Assembly (NCBI RefSeq): GCF_003944765.1
Contig: NZ_RWIU01000001.1
Span: forward strand, 806,001-870,000
DNA: 64,000 bases
Reading direction: 5' to 3'
DNA from: Hymenobacter perfusus
Lineage (GTDB): Bacteria; Bacteroidota; Bacteroidia; Cytophagales; Hymenobacteraceae
This document shows positions 43,860 to 52,352 of the stretch, piece after piece (positions within the stretch are counted from its first letter, which is position 1; each line of letters starts with the position of its first letter). The position numbers and the translations under genes are program-made. The notes below the pieces were generated by a model. It ran no database searches. It was not told the DNA's origin and was given only the letters and a program-made list of their open reading frames with translations.

Positions 43860-45347
43860 ATGAACTCAGCCCCGCTTTCCGGCCTGTACGCGCCCTCCCT
43901 CAGCCTTCTCACCGACCTCTACCAGGTTACCATGGCCTACGGCTACTGGCAGCAGGGCCTGCAGGACCGGGAGGCCGTGTTTCACCTGTATTTCCGCAAG
44001 GCCCCGTTCCAGGGCGGCTACGCCGTGGCGGCGGGCCTGGCCTACGCCGTCGATTACCTGCAGAACCTGCAGTTTTCGGAGGATGATCTGGCCTACCTGG
44101 GCAGCCTGAAAAGCAGCAAGGGAGCGGCCATGTTCCCGGCGGAATTTCTGCAGTACCTGCGCGAGCTGAAGTTCACCTGTGATGTGGACGCCATTGCCGA
44201 GGGCACCGTGGTATTCGGCAACGAGCCGCTGATTCGGGTGCAGGGGCCGCTGCTGCAGGCGCAATTGGTAGAAACGGCGTTGCTCACGCTCGTCAACTTC
44301 CAGACGCTGATTGCCACCAAGGCGTCCCGTATCCGCGAGGCGGCCGGCTCCGATACCGTGCTGGAGTTCGGGTTGCGCCGGGCCCAGGGCCCCGATGGCG
44401 GGCTGGGCGCCAGTCGCGCCGCTTACCTGGGTGGGGCCGATGCGACCAGCAACGTGCTGGCCGGGCAGCGGTTTGGCATTCCGGTGAAGGGCACCCACGC
44501 CCACAGCTGGGTTATGGCCTTTGGGGACGAGGAAACGGCCTTCACGGCCTACGCCCAGGCGTTTCCGGACGACTCGGTATTTCTGGTGGACACCTATGAT
44601 ACGCTGGAAGGCGTGCGCCACGCCATCAAAGTGGCCCGCGAGATGCGCGCCAACGGCCACGAGCTGGGCGGCATCCGGCTAGATTCCGGTGACCTGGCCT
44701 ACCTCAGCCGCGAGGCCCGCGCCCTGCTCAATGAGGCCGGGTTTGAGAACGTGCGCATCGTGGCCAGCAACGACCTGGAGGAAAACCTCATCACCAGCCT
44801 CAAGCAGCAGGGCGCCAAAATCGACACCTGGGGCATCGGCACGCAGCTGGTAACGGCCTACGACCAGCCGGCGCTGGGGGGCGTATACAAGCTGGCCGCT
44901 TTGCGCAAACCCGACGATTCGGGCTGGGACTTCACCATCAAGCTCTCCGAGCAGTTGGCCAAAACCAGCATCCCCGGCATCCTGCAGGTGCGCCGCTACG
45001 AAACCGACAAAGGCCAGCCCCGCGCCGATATGCTCTACAACGTGGCCGAGCCCCTGCCCGAAACCCTGACCCTCGTGGATCCGCTGGATGCCACCCGCCG
45101 CCGCGCCGTGCGCCCCGAGGCCCCGTATCGGGAGCTGCTGGAGCCTATCTTCCGCCGGGGCGAGCTTGTCCACACGCTGCCCACGCTGCCGGAAAGCCGC
45201 GCCCGCGCCCACCGCGAAGTGCTGAGCCTCGACCCCAGCATCCGCCGCTTCCTCAACCCCCACACCTACCCCGTGGGCCTGGAAGAGTCGCTCAACACGT
45301 TCCGCACGAAGCTGATTCTGGAAAAGCGGCCGGTGCGGCCGGCGTAG
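43860..45347 (+). CDS. pncB: Nicotinate phosphoribosyltransferase
   Basis: The ATG at 43860 (a TTG 9 bases upstream is an alternative) gives 495 residues, the length of the longer PncB class. Family marks: 'LLTDLYQVTMAYGYW', 'FHLYFRKAPFQGGYAVAAGL', 'LEFGLRRAQGPDGGLGASRA', 'GTHAHSWVMAFGDE' with the phosphorylated His, 'LVDTYDTLEGVRHAI' and 'GIRLDSGDLAYLSR'. It converts nicotinate and PRPP to NaMN in the Preiss-Handler route to NAD. It appears monocistronic, closed by a 21-bp terminator stem. Confidence 0.96.
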   Translation: MNSAPLSGLYAPSLSLLTDLYQVTMAYGYWQQGLQDREAVFHLYFRKAPFQGGYAVAAGLAYAVDYLQNLQFSEDDLAYLGSLKSSKGAAMFPAEFLQYLRELKFTCDVDAIAEGTVVFGNEPLIRVQGPLLQAQLVETALLTLVNFQTLIATKASRIREAAGSDTVLEFGLRRAQGPDGGLGASRAAYLGGADATSNVLAGQRFGIPVKGTHAHSWVMAFGDEETAFTAYAQAFPDDSVFLVDTYDTLEGVRHAIKVAREMRANGHELGGIRLDSGDLAYLSREARALLNEAGFENVRIVASNDLEENLITSLKQQGAKIDTWGIGTQLVTAYDQPALGGVYKLAALRKPDDSGWDFTIKLSEQLAKTSIPGILQVRRYETDKGQPRADMLYNVAEPLPETLTLVDPLDATRRRAVRPEAPYRELLEPIFRRGELVHTLPTLPESRARAHREVLSLDPSIRRFLNPHTYPVGLEESLNTFRTKLILEKRPVRPA

Positions 45348-45357
45348 TCTAAGTAAC

Positions 45358-45399
45358 AAGAAGAAGCCCCGGCTACTGCAGTAGCCGGGGCTTCTTCTT
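45358..45399. terminator. Bidirectional terminator, 21-bp perfect stem
   Basis: AAGAAGAAGCCCCGGCTACTG at 45358-45378 pairs exactly with 45379-45399. The stop codon of the convergent minus-strand gene (45373) lies inside the stem. Confidence 0.88.
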
Positions 45400-46077
45400 G
45401 TTATAGAGTCCATCCCAGTCCGTAGAATCCAGCTCGTTCCGTAGCTGTTTGATCTTTTCTTCCAACCTGCGCTTTTCCTGCAGATACTGCTTTACTGCCA
45501 GCACACCAGCGCTTCGTTGCTCTAATAAAGTATCCAATTGACGGCGCAGGCGCCGTACATCCGTTGCCTTTTGACGCAGATCAAAATCAGCCTGTTTCAG
45601 CTTCCTGACTTCCTCCGATTCTGTAAAGCCTATATCCGGCGTTAGGTCGAAACTACAAGCTCCACGTTGTTCGGGAGGAATCTGCTGGCCAACCTGAAGC
45701 GTTGGTGGACGCCGGATAACCTGCCGGAAGCTTTCGGTCGTAATTATTATATCACCTTGATGAGTTTCAAGGTGCCACTCTGTAACACCAGCTGCAGAAG
45801 ATTCACGGCGAATGTCTTCTATTTCCAGTTCTTGATTCGGCCGAAAATCCACAGTCAAGGCAACGTGGGCGGCTTCAGGAAATACCAGCGTGGCGGGCGC
45901 TACCCAGAAAGAGAAGAAGTCATCTTTGTCCGCTTGCACCCATTGAAAAATATAGTCGATGTCCAGACTGATATTTCCGCCAAACTGCATGGCATAAATG
46001 CGCGCATCATGCCAGCTCATCTGCTCAAAATCAGCCTCGGTCCAGATCCATTTTTCCAGTTGATAAGCGGCTGACAT
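45373..46077 (-). CDS. Hypothetical protein with C-terminal coiled coil
   Basis: The ATG at 46077 ('MSAAYQLEKWIWTEADFEQM') is chosen; the 32 codons upstream lie inside the previous gene in another frame. It has 234 residues. The N-terminal ~150 residues include 'MSWHDARIYAMQFGGNISLD', 'IDYIFQWVQADKDDFFSFW' and 'WHLETHQGDIIITTESFRQV', a pattern I associate with a Bacteroidota hypothetical family. Residues ~175-225 are a charged coiled coil ('LRQKATDVRRLRRQLDTLLE', 'EKRRLEEKIKQLRNELD'). The start is 1 bp after the DUF4240 stop, so they are co-translated. Lower GC than neighbours. Function unknown. Confidence 0.65.
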   Translation of the reverse strand: MSAAYQLEKWIWTEADFEQMSWHDARIYAMQFGGNISLDIDYIFQWVQADKDDFFSFWVAPATLVFPEAAHVALTVDFRPNQELEIEDIRRESSAAGVTEWHLETHQGDIIITTESFRQVIRRPPTLQVGQQIPPEQRGACSFDLTPDIGFTESEEVRKLKQADFDLRQKATDVRRLRRQLDTLLEQRSAGVLAVKQYLQEKRRLEEKIKQLRNELDSTDWDGLYNKKKPRLLQ

Positions 46078-46078
46078 A

Positions 46079-46612
46079 TTACGCCATGCCAAACTTCTTC
46101 CACAGCTTAGGCAGCAGCTTGGGCAGTTGGTTTTCGGTCCAGTCCTCGCCTTTGGTCTCGGAGTCGGAGTCATAGCTCAGTCCCTGCGCACTGGCGACGC
46201 CTCGGGGGAAGGTGTCGTCTTCGTTGGTTTTGCCAGTGCGCTGCTTGAAGGCTTCGGTGGCGACGTACAGCAGCTCCTCGAAATCCTGGTATCCTTCGTC
46301 CATGACGCTGGCCAGGGAGTCGGCATTCTGCAGCGCGTTGGTGAAGACGGTTTCGCCCTGCCCGATCAGCCAGCAGCGGAAATACAGGTAGGGGTCGTCG
46401 GAAACGTAGCCGTCGATGATTTTCTGGGCGGCTATGATGTTGAAGTGGTCGGCCTCCAGCAGATATTCGCGCAGGCGGCATTCAAACCCGATAATCTGCT
46501 CCGGTTCCAGTTGCGCCAAGTGGCTGATGAGGGAGGCTTCCTGTTGCTGCTGGTCGCCGTAGGCGGCCGTTTTGGCTTCCTCTATTAGTTGCCAGAATTC
46601 TTTCTTATCCAT
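46079..46612 (-). CDS. DUF4240 domain protein
   Basis: The ATG at 46612 gives 177 residues. The family start 'MDKKEFWQLIEEAKTAAYGD' and 'LEPEQIIGFECRLREYLLEA ... YFRCWLIGQGETVFTNAL' match DUF4240, a helical domain often seen in WGR-linked or immunity-type proteins. The C-terminal 'WTENQLPKLLPKLWKKFGMA' is also typical. It forms a tight two-gene operon with the coiled-coil protein (1 bp gap). There is no toxin gene alongside, so an immunity role is only a possibility. Confidence 0.8.
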   Translation of the reverse strand: MDKKEFWQLIEEAKTAAYGDQQQQEASLISHLAQLEPEQIIGFECRLREYLLEADHFNIIAAQKIIDGYVSDDPYLYFRCWLIGQGETVFTNALQNADSLASVMDEGYQDFEELLYVATEAFKQRTGKTNEDDTFPRGVASAQGLSYDSDSETKGEDWTENQLPKLLPKLWKKFGMA

Positions 46613-46797
46613 AATGCCGAAATGTGTAGCCTGCGCCGCGAAATACGGCAAAATGCTATACTTCACCAGCCACAGCCTGTACTTGCGCAACCGTGGGTGG
46701 CAGCTACTTTTACTGCTGCTGCGTTGTTATGGCAGCTCATTCATGGTTGCTGGATGCGCTTGCGCAGCCGCTACACCAGTTAAAAACTCCCTATTGC

Positions 46798-47013
46798 ATG
46801 CCTACTCTCCAGTTCAAAACCAGCATCAACTGCGCCAACTGCCTGCGCGCCGTCACACCTTTCCTCGACGCCGAGCCTACGGTGGAGAAGTGGAGCGTGG
46901 ACACCGAAAACCCCGCCAAAATCCTGACCGTGGAAGGCCCGAACGTTATTCCCGAGCAGGTAATGAAAGCCGTGGCCCAGGCCGGGTTTGATATCGAGCC
47001 AGCAGCGGCGTAG
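46798..47013 (+). CDS. Heavy-metal-associated (HMA) domain protein
   Basis: This 71-residue stand-alone ferredoxin-like domain starts at ATG 46798 and carries the metal-binding motif 'INCANCLRAV' (CxxC, residues ~11-14), with 'VEKWSVDTENPAKILTVEGP' and 'VMKAVAQAGFDIEPAA' following. It resembles CopZ-like copper chaperones, although the family usually has M-x-C-x-x-C and here the residue two before Cys is Ile. No P-type ATPase is nearby. It is convergent with purM, with an inverted repeat and T-run between. Confidence 0.85.
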   Translation: MPTLQFKTSINCANCLRAVTPFLDAEPTVEKWSVDTENPAKILTVEGPNVIPEQVMKAVAQAGFDIEPAAA

Positions 47014-47034
47014 TAGGCGGGATATTCCCCTTCT

Positions 47035-47133
47035 AGAACGTCATGCTGAGCTTGCCGAAGCATCTCTACTGGAGCTAATCAATTAGGATAGCACTGCGGT
47101 AGAGATGCTTCGACAAGCTCAGCATGACGTTCT
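47035..47133. repeat. Inverted repeat family A, copy 1
   Basis: Arms 47035-47069 and 47099-47133, 35 nt with one mismatch. Core AACGTCATGCTGAGCTTG-CGAAGCATCTC. It ends in a run of seven Ts and lies between convergent HMA and purM genes, so it probably works as a terminator here. Confidence 0.9.
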
Positions 47134-47154
47134 TTTTTTGCTCTAGGGTGAACT

Positions 47155-48315
47155 CTACGCCTCGTAGCGCAACTCGCCGGCACCTACGCGCAGCACCACG
47201 TCGGTTTCTGGAGTGATGCGGCCGGCCACCTGGGCCTGATAGCCGTGGGCGCGCAGGGTTTCGGCTACGGCTTCGGCCTGCTCGGGCTCCGTTACGAGGA
47301 GCATGCCGTTGCCCATGTTCCAGTAAAGGTAGGCTTCCTGGGGCGTGATGCCGGCCAGCTCGGCCAGCTGCTGCATGGCGGGCAGGGGCGCAAACAGGTT
47401 ATCCAGCTCCGCCCCTACGCCGTTCTTGAGCACGCGCCGGAAGTTATCGGCAATGCCGCCGCCGGTGATGTGCGCCGCCGCGTGCAAAGGCAGGCCCGCA
47501 TCGAGCACCGCCGCCACACCGGGCGAGAAGATAAGCGAAGGTGCCAGCATGACCTCACCCCAGGTGGTGGCGTTTTCAGTTGTCAGTTGTTGGTTGCTTG
47601 TTGCTTCACCTGCCGCTTGCGTGCCGGCAGCTTCGTTGTATGGCTGTTCGTGCCATTTCTCGCCGAAGGCTTTGGTAAGGGCGCGGCGGGCCAGCGAGTA
47701 GCCGTTGGAGCGGAACGAAGGCGAGCGAAGCGCCACTACGGCCTGACCGGCGCGCACGTTGGCCCCGCTCAAGGGGCGCTCCAGACTTGGGTGTAGCACG
47801 CCCACGGCGGTAGAGCACCAGTTGAAGTTCATTTTCGCGCCGGGGTAGCCGCCGATACGGTTCCCCAACTCGGCAATTTCGCCGCCCGTTACGGCAATCT
47901 GGCTGAACTGGGCCGCGTCGTGCAGGCCGCGCATGAGCTCATCCACCACCTCGTAGTTGAGGGTGTTAACGTCGATGATGTTGGAGAGATTGGTGGGCAC
48001 GAAGCCGGCCACAATGAGGTCGTCGGCCACCATGGCAATCAGGTCGTAGCCCAGCGTATCGTAGCGGTCCAGACGTTCGGCCACCTCAATCTTGGTCCCA
48101 ATGCCGTCGGAGCCGATACCCAACCGCTCGGCGCCGAAGCGGATTTCGTTGGAGAAGCCGCCCGCCAGGTCCTGAGCCGGCTCGCCGGGCTTGCCCGCGC
48201 GGGTGCTGAAGGTTTTCTGCGCCCAGTGGTAGGCGTTTTTGGAGGCGGCGTTGCCTTCTTCGATGGAGTAGCCGGCGGTGGCTTTGAGGTTGGTATCGGC
48301 GGAGGTCTGGCTCAT
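47155..48315 (-). CDS. purM: Phosphoribosylformylglycinamidine cyclo-ligase (AIR synthetase)
   Basis: The ATG at 48315 ('MSQTSADTNLKATAGYSIEE') gives 386 residues, longer than the usual ~345. Marks: 'GSDGIGTKIEVAERL', 'DLIAMVADDLIVAGFVPT', 'TGGEIAEL', 'RSPSFRSNGYSLARRAL' and 'HITGGGIADNFRRVL'. It closes the imidazole ring in step five of purine synthesis. An insert between 'FGEKWHEQPYN' and 'TTWGEVMLAPSL' reads 'EATSNQQLTTENA' and is encoded by a TTAGTTG-type repeat (47573-47607). It is the last gene of the pur run and is preceded by an inverted repeat. Confidence 0.95.
   Translation of the reverse strand: MSQTSADTNLKATAGYSIEEGNAASKNAYHWAQKTFSTRAGKPGEPAQDLAGGFSNEIRFGAERLGIGSDGIGTKIEVAERLDRYDTLGYDLIAMVADDLIVAGFVPTNLSNIIDVNTLNYEVVDELMRGLHDAAQFSQIAVTGGEIAELGNRIGGYPGAKMNFNWCSTAVGVLHPSLERPLSGANVRAGQAVVALRSPSFRSNGYSLARRALTKAFGEKWHEQPYNEAAGTQAAGEATSNQQLTTENATTWGEVMLAPSLIFSPGVAAVLDAGLPLHAAAHITGGGIADNFRRVLKNGVGAELDNLFAPLPAMQQLAELAGITPQEAYLYWNMGNGMLLVTEPEQAEAVAETLRAHGYQAQVAGRITPETDVVLRVGAGELRYEA
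47573..47607. repeat. TTAGTTG-type repeat inside purM
   Basis: Plus-strand TCAGTTGTCAGTTGTTGGTT followed by GCTTGTTGC. Read on the minus strand in frame it codes for 'SNQQLTTEN' in PurM. Confidence 0.75.
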
Positions 48316-48326
48316 GAAGCGAGGAA

Positions 48327-48424
48327 GTAGAGACGCAATACTTTGCGTCTCATCGTTGCTGATGTTGTTTGATCTGCGCGGTGCCGGTCGTTCAACGATG
48401 AGACGCAAAATATTGCGTCTCCAC
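48327..48424. repeat. Inverted repeat family B, purM leader
   Basis: Arms 48327-48358 and 48393-48424, 32 nt with two mismatches (core GAGACGCAATA-TTTGCGTCTC). It begins 12 bases before the purM start on the minus strand, between purF and purM. Each arm holds its own smaller palindrome (AGACGCAA/TTGCGTCT). Confidence 0.88.
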
Positions 48425-48449
48425 ATCGTGCAACCGATTCTGCAGGCTA

Positions 48450-49961
48450 CTAATGCTCGGTCGGCTCGGGCGCCTTTGCACTCACGGAGGGAATGACGTC
48501 GGAGCCTTTTTTGTCTTTGTCGGAGCGGTGGCTCTGGCGTTCCTCCTGGATGTGGCGCAGGTACTTGGTCACGTCGCCGGTAGGGTAGTTGCCGGTGAAG
48601 CAGGCGAAGCACGAGCCGCCGTGGCCCTTGTCCTCGGCAAACAGCTCCTGCAGGTCTTCTATCGACTGGTAAATCACCTTGTCGGCCTCAATGTAGCGGC
48701 AGATTTCCTCCTCGGTGTAGTTGGCCGCAATCAGCTCGGTGCTCATGGCCATATCGATGCCGTAGATGCAGGGCGCAATGATGGGCGGGGCGCTGCTGAT
48801 GAAGTAGACCTCCGCCGCGCCGGCCTCGCGCAGAATGCGCACGATGCGCCGCGAGGTGGTGCCGCGCACGATGCTGTCATCGACCACGGCAATCTTCTTG
48901 CCCTCCACAAACTCGCGGATGGGGTTGAGCTTTTTCTTGACGATGTCCTCGCGGCCGGCCTGGCTGCTCACGATGAACGAGCGGCCCATGTGGTTGTTTT
49001 TCACCAGCGCCCGGCGGTAGGGCACGCCAATAGCTTCGGCCAGCCCGGAGGCCGAGAAGTAGCCCGACGACGGCACATCAATCACCATATCCGGCTGAAT
49101 CCCCGACTCGATGACCTTGCGGGCCAGCAGCTTGCCCAGGCGTACCCGCTCGCGGGCCACCAGGCGGCCGTGAATGGTGGAGTCTTCGCGGGCGAAGTAG
49201 ATGTGCTCGAACACGCAGAAGTTTTTGGGCTGCTCCTGCTGGTTTTTGTGGTGTACTTTGAAATCCTTGTCGATGAACACCGCCTGGCCGGGGCCCACGT
49301 TTTCCACGAACTCAAACCCCAGATAATCGAAGCAGGTGCTTTCCGAGGCGAAAGCGAAGACGGGGCCGCGCTCCGTTTCGCGGCGGCCCAGCACCAGCGG
49401 CCGGATACCCAGCGGGTCGTTAAAGGCCAGCAGGCCGTGGCCGGCAATGATGGTGATAGTGGCGTAGGCGCCCTTCACTAGCTCCTGCGTCGTTTCCACG
49501 GCATCAAAAATATCCACTACCGACAGCGCATCGAGGTTTTTCAGGCGCAGCTCCGAGGCGAAGGTGTACATGATCAGCTCCAGGTCGTTGCTGGTTTTGG
49601 GCAGCACGTGGTACTTCTCGTGCAGACGCTTGGCCGCCGAGCGGAAGTTGATGACGTTGCCGTTATGCACCATCGAGAGGCCGAACGGGTAGCTGGTGGT
49701 GAACGGCTGGGCCAGCTCGGCGTCGCTGGAGCCCTGCGTGGTATAGCGCGCGTGGCCAATGCCGATGTTGCCCTTCAGCTTCTTGAGCTGTTTGGGCTTG
49801 AACACATCGGAGATGAGGCCGTTGCCCTTGCAGAGGTGGAAGTTCTCGTCGAAGGTGGCAATGCCGGCCGCGTCCTGGCCGCGGTGCTGGAGCGCGGTGA
49901 GGCCGAACACGATATCGTGCGCAACGTCATCAGGACCGTAAAAACCTACTATTCCGCACAT
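48450..49961 (-). CDS. purF: Amidophosphoribosyltransferase
   Basis: The 503-residue protein begins 'MCGIVGFYGP' with the N-terminal nucleophile Cys2 exposed directly, so no propeptide is present. The glutaminase domain has 'IGHARYTTQGSSD' and 'MVHNGNVINF'; the PRTase domain has the PRPP loop 'KIAVVDDSIVRGTTSR' and 'VPSSGYFSASGLAEA'. Candidate 4Fe-4S cysteines as in Bacillus PurF are seen ('NFCVFEHIYF', 'APCIYGIDM', 'SCFACFTG'). It catalyses the committed step of purine synthesis. It lies between purN and purM. Confidence 0.97.
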   Translation of the reverse strand: MCGIVGFYGPDDVAHDIVFGLTALQHRGQDAAGIATFDENFHLCKGNGLISDVFKPKQLKKLKGNIGIGHARYTTQGSSDAELAQPFTTSYPFGLSMVHNGNVINFRSAAKRLHEKYHVLPKTSNDLELIMYTFASELRLKNLDALSVVDIFDAVETTQELVKGAYATITIIAGHGLLAFNDPLGIRPLVLGRRETERGPVFAFASESTCFDYLGFEFVENVGPGQAVFIDKDFKVHHKNQQEQPKNFCVFEHIYFAREDSTIHGRLVARERVRLGKLLARKVIESGIQPDMVIDVPSSGYFSASGLAEAIGVPYRRALVKNNHMGRSFIVSSQAGREDIVKKKLNPIREFVEGKKIAVVDDSIVRGTTSRRIVRILREAGAAEVYFISSAPPIIAPCIYGIDMAMSTELIAANYTEEEICRYIEADKVIYQSIEDLQELFAEDKGHGGSCFACFTGNYPTGDVTKYLRHIQEERQSHRSDKDKKGSDVIPSVSAKAPEPTEH

Positions 49962-49990
49962 GGCAATCGGGTGGTTACAGGGTAAAATTC

Positions 49991-50095
49991 AAGAACGTCA
50001 CACTGAGCTTACCGAAGCATCTCGCGTGCTGACGTTGGGTTACTAGTCAGGTGATGCCACGCGAGATGCTTCGGCAGGCTCAGCATGACGTTCTT
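49991..50095. repeat. Inverted repeat family A, copy 2 (overlaps purN 3' end)
   Basis: Arms 49991-50028 and 50058-50095, ~38 nt with four mismatches. The right arm is coding for the last residues of PurN and the stop codon (50043) lies in the loop. Confidence 0.9.
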
Positions 50096-50735
50096 TTTTG
50101 ATGAGTTCAGCCAACGTTTCGGCGTACACGCGGTGCTCCACGGCCAAGCCGCGGCGCTCTACTTCGGCTAGGGTGTCGGCCCCGCGTAAGTCAACAGCGT
50201 GCTGGGCCAGAATAGGTCCGGTGTCGAGGCCCTCATCTACCAGATGCACCGTGATTTTGGTTTCGGGCAGGCGGTTTTCAAAGGCCCACTCGTAGGCGTG
50301 CAGACCCTGGTGCTGGTGGGTGTCGGCGGGGTGAATGTTGAGGATCCGGCCGGCAAAGGCGCGAATAAATGTGGGCGACAGAATGCGCATGTAGCCGGCC
50401 AGCACCACATAATCGGGCTGGTAGCGGTGCAGCACTTCCACCACGTCGGCATCAAACTCGGCCCGCTTGCGGCCCTGGCTGCTGAGGCTGGCCGTGGGGC
50501 AACCCAGAGCGGCGGCCGTTTCCAGACCGGGCGCGTCGGGCTTGTTACTGAAGACCACGACTACTTCGCCCAGTTCCTGTAGCACGCCATGTTGCACGGC
50601 GTTTACCAGGGCCACCATATTGGAGCCCCGGCCCGACAGCAAGATGGCCAGGCGCGCTTTCCGGATGCTATGGTTACCAGTTGCCGGCAAGGGTCGGTTC
50701 CGGCCGCTGGCCGATGTCAGTGCGGATGTAGGCAT
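50043..50735 (-). CDS. purN: Phosphoribosylglycinamide formyltransferase
   Basis: The 230-residue protein transfers formyl from 10-formyl-THF to GAR. It has 'LAILLSGRGSNMVALVNAVQ', 'PDYVVLAGYMRIL', the catalytic 'ILNIHPADTHQHQGLHAYEW' (Asn and His) and Asp in 'VHLVDEGLDTGPIL'. The ATG at 50735 makes the gene overlap purD by 62 bp; the family domain starts about residue 28 with no nearer Met, so the true start is uncertain. The last 17 residues ('KERHAEPAEASRVASPD') are encoded by repeat copy A2 and are not part of the normal family end. Confidence 0.93.
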   Translation of the reverse strand: MPTSALTSASGRNRPLPATGNHSIRKARLAILLSGRGSNMVALVNAVQHGVLQELGEVVVVFSNKPDAPGLETAAALGCPTASLSSQGRKRAEFDADVVEVLHRYQPDYVVLAGYMRILSPTFIRAFAGRILNIHPADTHQHQGLHAYEWAFENRLPETKITVHLVDEGLDTGPILAQHAVDLRGADTLAEVERRGLAVEHRVYAETLAELIKKERHAEPAEASRVASPD

Positions 50736-51966
50736 CCTGGAAGTTAACTCGTTCTACTTCACGGTACACGTGCGCCACGGCGTCTTCCAGCTCCTCGCCG
50801 TGGCCGACCAGTACCAGTACCCGGCCGCCGTTGGTGACCAGCTCGCCGGTTTCGGTGCGCTTGGTGGCACCGTGGAAGGCCAGGATGCTGGGATGCAGCT
50901 GGTCGAGGCCAGTGATGGGGAAGCCGGTGGGGAAGCTGGCGGCGGGGTAGCCGCCCGAGGCCAGCACTACGCCCACGTAGTAGCCGCGCCGCTGGCGCAC
51001 CACGGTTTGCTGGAGCTGGCCGTCGAGAGTGGCTTCGATCAGTTCCAGCAGGCTGCTTTCCAAAGCGGGCAGCAGCACTTCGGCTTCGGGGTCGCCGAGG
51101 CGGGTGTTGTACTCCAGCAGCTTCGGGCCCTGGGGCGTGAGCATGATGCCGAAGTACAGGAAGCCGTTGAACTCGAACTGCTCGTTTTGTAGGCCGCGCA
51201 GCGTGGGGTCCACAATGTCGGTGCGAATGGCGGCCAGCACGTTGTCGTCGCAGAACGGGACGGGGCAGTACGCGCCCATACCACCGGTGTTGGGGCCCTG
51301 GTCGCCGGCCAGCAGCTGCTTGTGGTCCTGCGAGGGACTGAGCAGCCGGATGCGGTTGCCGTCGGTGATGCCGATGATGCTGATTTCGGGGCCGGTGAGC
51401 TTTTCCTCGAGAAGGAAGCTGAACCAGCCACTGTGCAGGCGGGCCAGGTCGTCGAGGGCAGCGTGGGCTTCCGCTACTGAGGAGCACACGTACACGCCCT
51501 TGCCGGCCGCCAGCCCGTCGAATTTCACCACCACGTCGCCATTCAGCTCGGCGGCTTTGGCGCGGGCGGCGTCCATTTTATCGCTGCGAAACTGCCACGA
51601 CAGGGCCGTAGCCACGCCATGGCGGCGCATGAAGTCTTTGCTCCACACCTTTGAGCTTTCCAGTGTAGCGCCCGCCCGGCCCGGCCCAAACACCCGGATA
51701 TCGGAGCCCTGGAAGAAATCAGTAACGCCCGCCGCCAGCGGGGCCTCGGGGCCTACCACAATTAGCTTCACGCCATACTCCTGGCAGAAGGCTTGGATGG
51801 TGGGGAAGTCGGTGGCGCTGATGTTGGGGTGACTGTTCGGAATGCCGGCGTTACCGGGCAGCACGTGCACGGTGGCACCGTCGCGGGTCAGCTTCCACGC
51901 CATGGCGTGTTCACGGGCCCCGCCGCCGAGGAGTACTATAGTTTTATTGGAGGTGCTCAAGGTCAT
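50674..51966 (-). CDS. purD: Phosphoribosylamine--glycine ligase
   Basis: The 430-residue ATP-grasp enzyme makes GAR from phosphoribosylamine and glycine. Marks: 'VLLGGGAREHAMAWKLTRDG' at the N-terminus, 'VGPEAPLAAGVTDFF', 'KFDGLAAGKGVYVC', 'GPNTGGMGAYCP', 'YFGIMLTPQGPKLLEYNTRL' and 'GDPEAEVLLP'. Length is normal. It starts 6 bp after the stop of a small orphan gene and overlaps purN at its 3' end. Confidence 0.97.
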   Translation of the reverse strand: MTLSTSNKTIVLLGGGAREHAMAWKLTRDGATVHVLPGNAGIPNSHPNISATDFPTIQAFCQEYGVKLIVVGPEAPLAAGVTDFFQGSDIRVFGPGRAGATLESSKVWSKDFMRRHGVATALSWQFRSDKMDAARAKAAELNGDVVVKFDGLAAGKGVYVCSSVAEAHAALDDLARLHSGWFSFLLEEKLTGPEISIIGITDGNRIRLLSPSQDHKQLLAGDQGPNTGGMGAYCPVPFCDDNVLAAIRTDIVDPTLRGLQNEQFEFNGFLYFGIMLTPQGPKLLEYNTRLGDPEAEVLLPALESSLLELIEATLDGQLQQTVVRQRRGYYVGVVLASGGYPAASFPTGFPITGLDQLHPSILAFHGATKRTETGELVTNGGRVLVLVGHGEELEDAVAHVYREVERVNFQDAYIRTDIGQRPEPTLAGNW

Positions 51967-51972
51967 TCGTAC

Positions 51973-52350
51973 TTAAACTCTATTCGGAATTACTCCTTCT
52001 TCTATTGCTACTGCTTCGGCCACTATTACCCAGTTGTCTTGTTCATGAAGCTCGCCTGAGTTTCCGTAAGGGTCTAATGAAAGATACCATAGACCTTCCA
52101 CTCTTTTGAAGACGACATCGGAATAATAGCAGGAGCCAAATTCTTCGTTAAGAACGATTTTCTGAACTCCGGTTAGATGGATTTGCAATAGACAAGTCTC
52201 AAGCTTTCCGTCCACTGTTTTCTTGCGAACCAGTAGAGCAACAGAAGCTTGTCGACGCGGAGAGCCACTAGCTGAACCGTATTGCGCTCCTAGTTCCAGA
52301 GAATAAATTTCCCCGTCGTTTAGAACATATCCGGCCAGAAGCTTCTCCAT
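51973..52350 (-). CDS. Orphan protein inside the purine operon, low GC
   Basis: The 125-residue protein ('MEKLLAGYVLNDGEIYSLEL') is predicted to be beta-rich with 'SVALLVRKKTVDGKLETCLL' and 'GLWYLSLDPYGNSGELHEQD'. It has no signal peptide, membrane helix or known motif. Codon use is strikingly AT-richer than purC and purD on either side. It is fitted between them with 2 bp (to purC) and 6 bp (to purD), so it must be translated with the operon. I do not recognise the family. Alternatives include an immunity-type protein or a recently acquired ORFan. Confidence 0.7.
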   Translation of the reverse strand: MEKLLAGYVLNDGEIYSLELGAQYGSASGSPRRQASVALLVRKKTVDGKLETCLLQIHLTGVQKIVLNEEFGSCYYSDVVFKRVEGLWYLSLDPYGNSGELHEQDNWVIVAEAVAIEEGVIPNRV

Positions 52351-52352
52351 GA

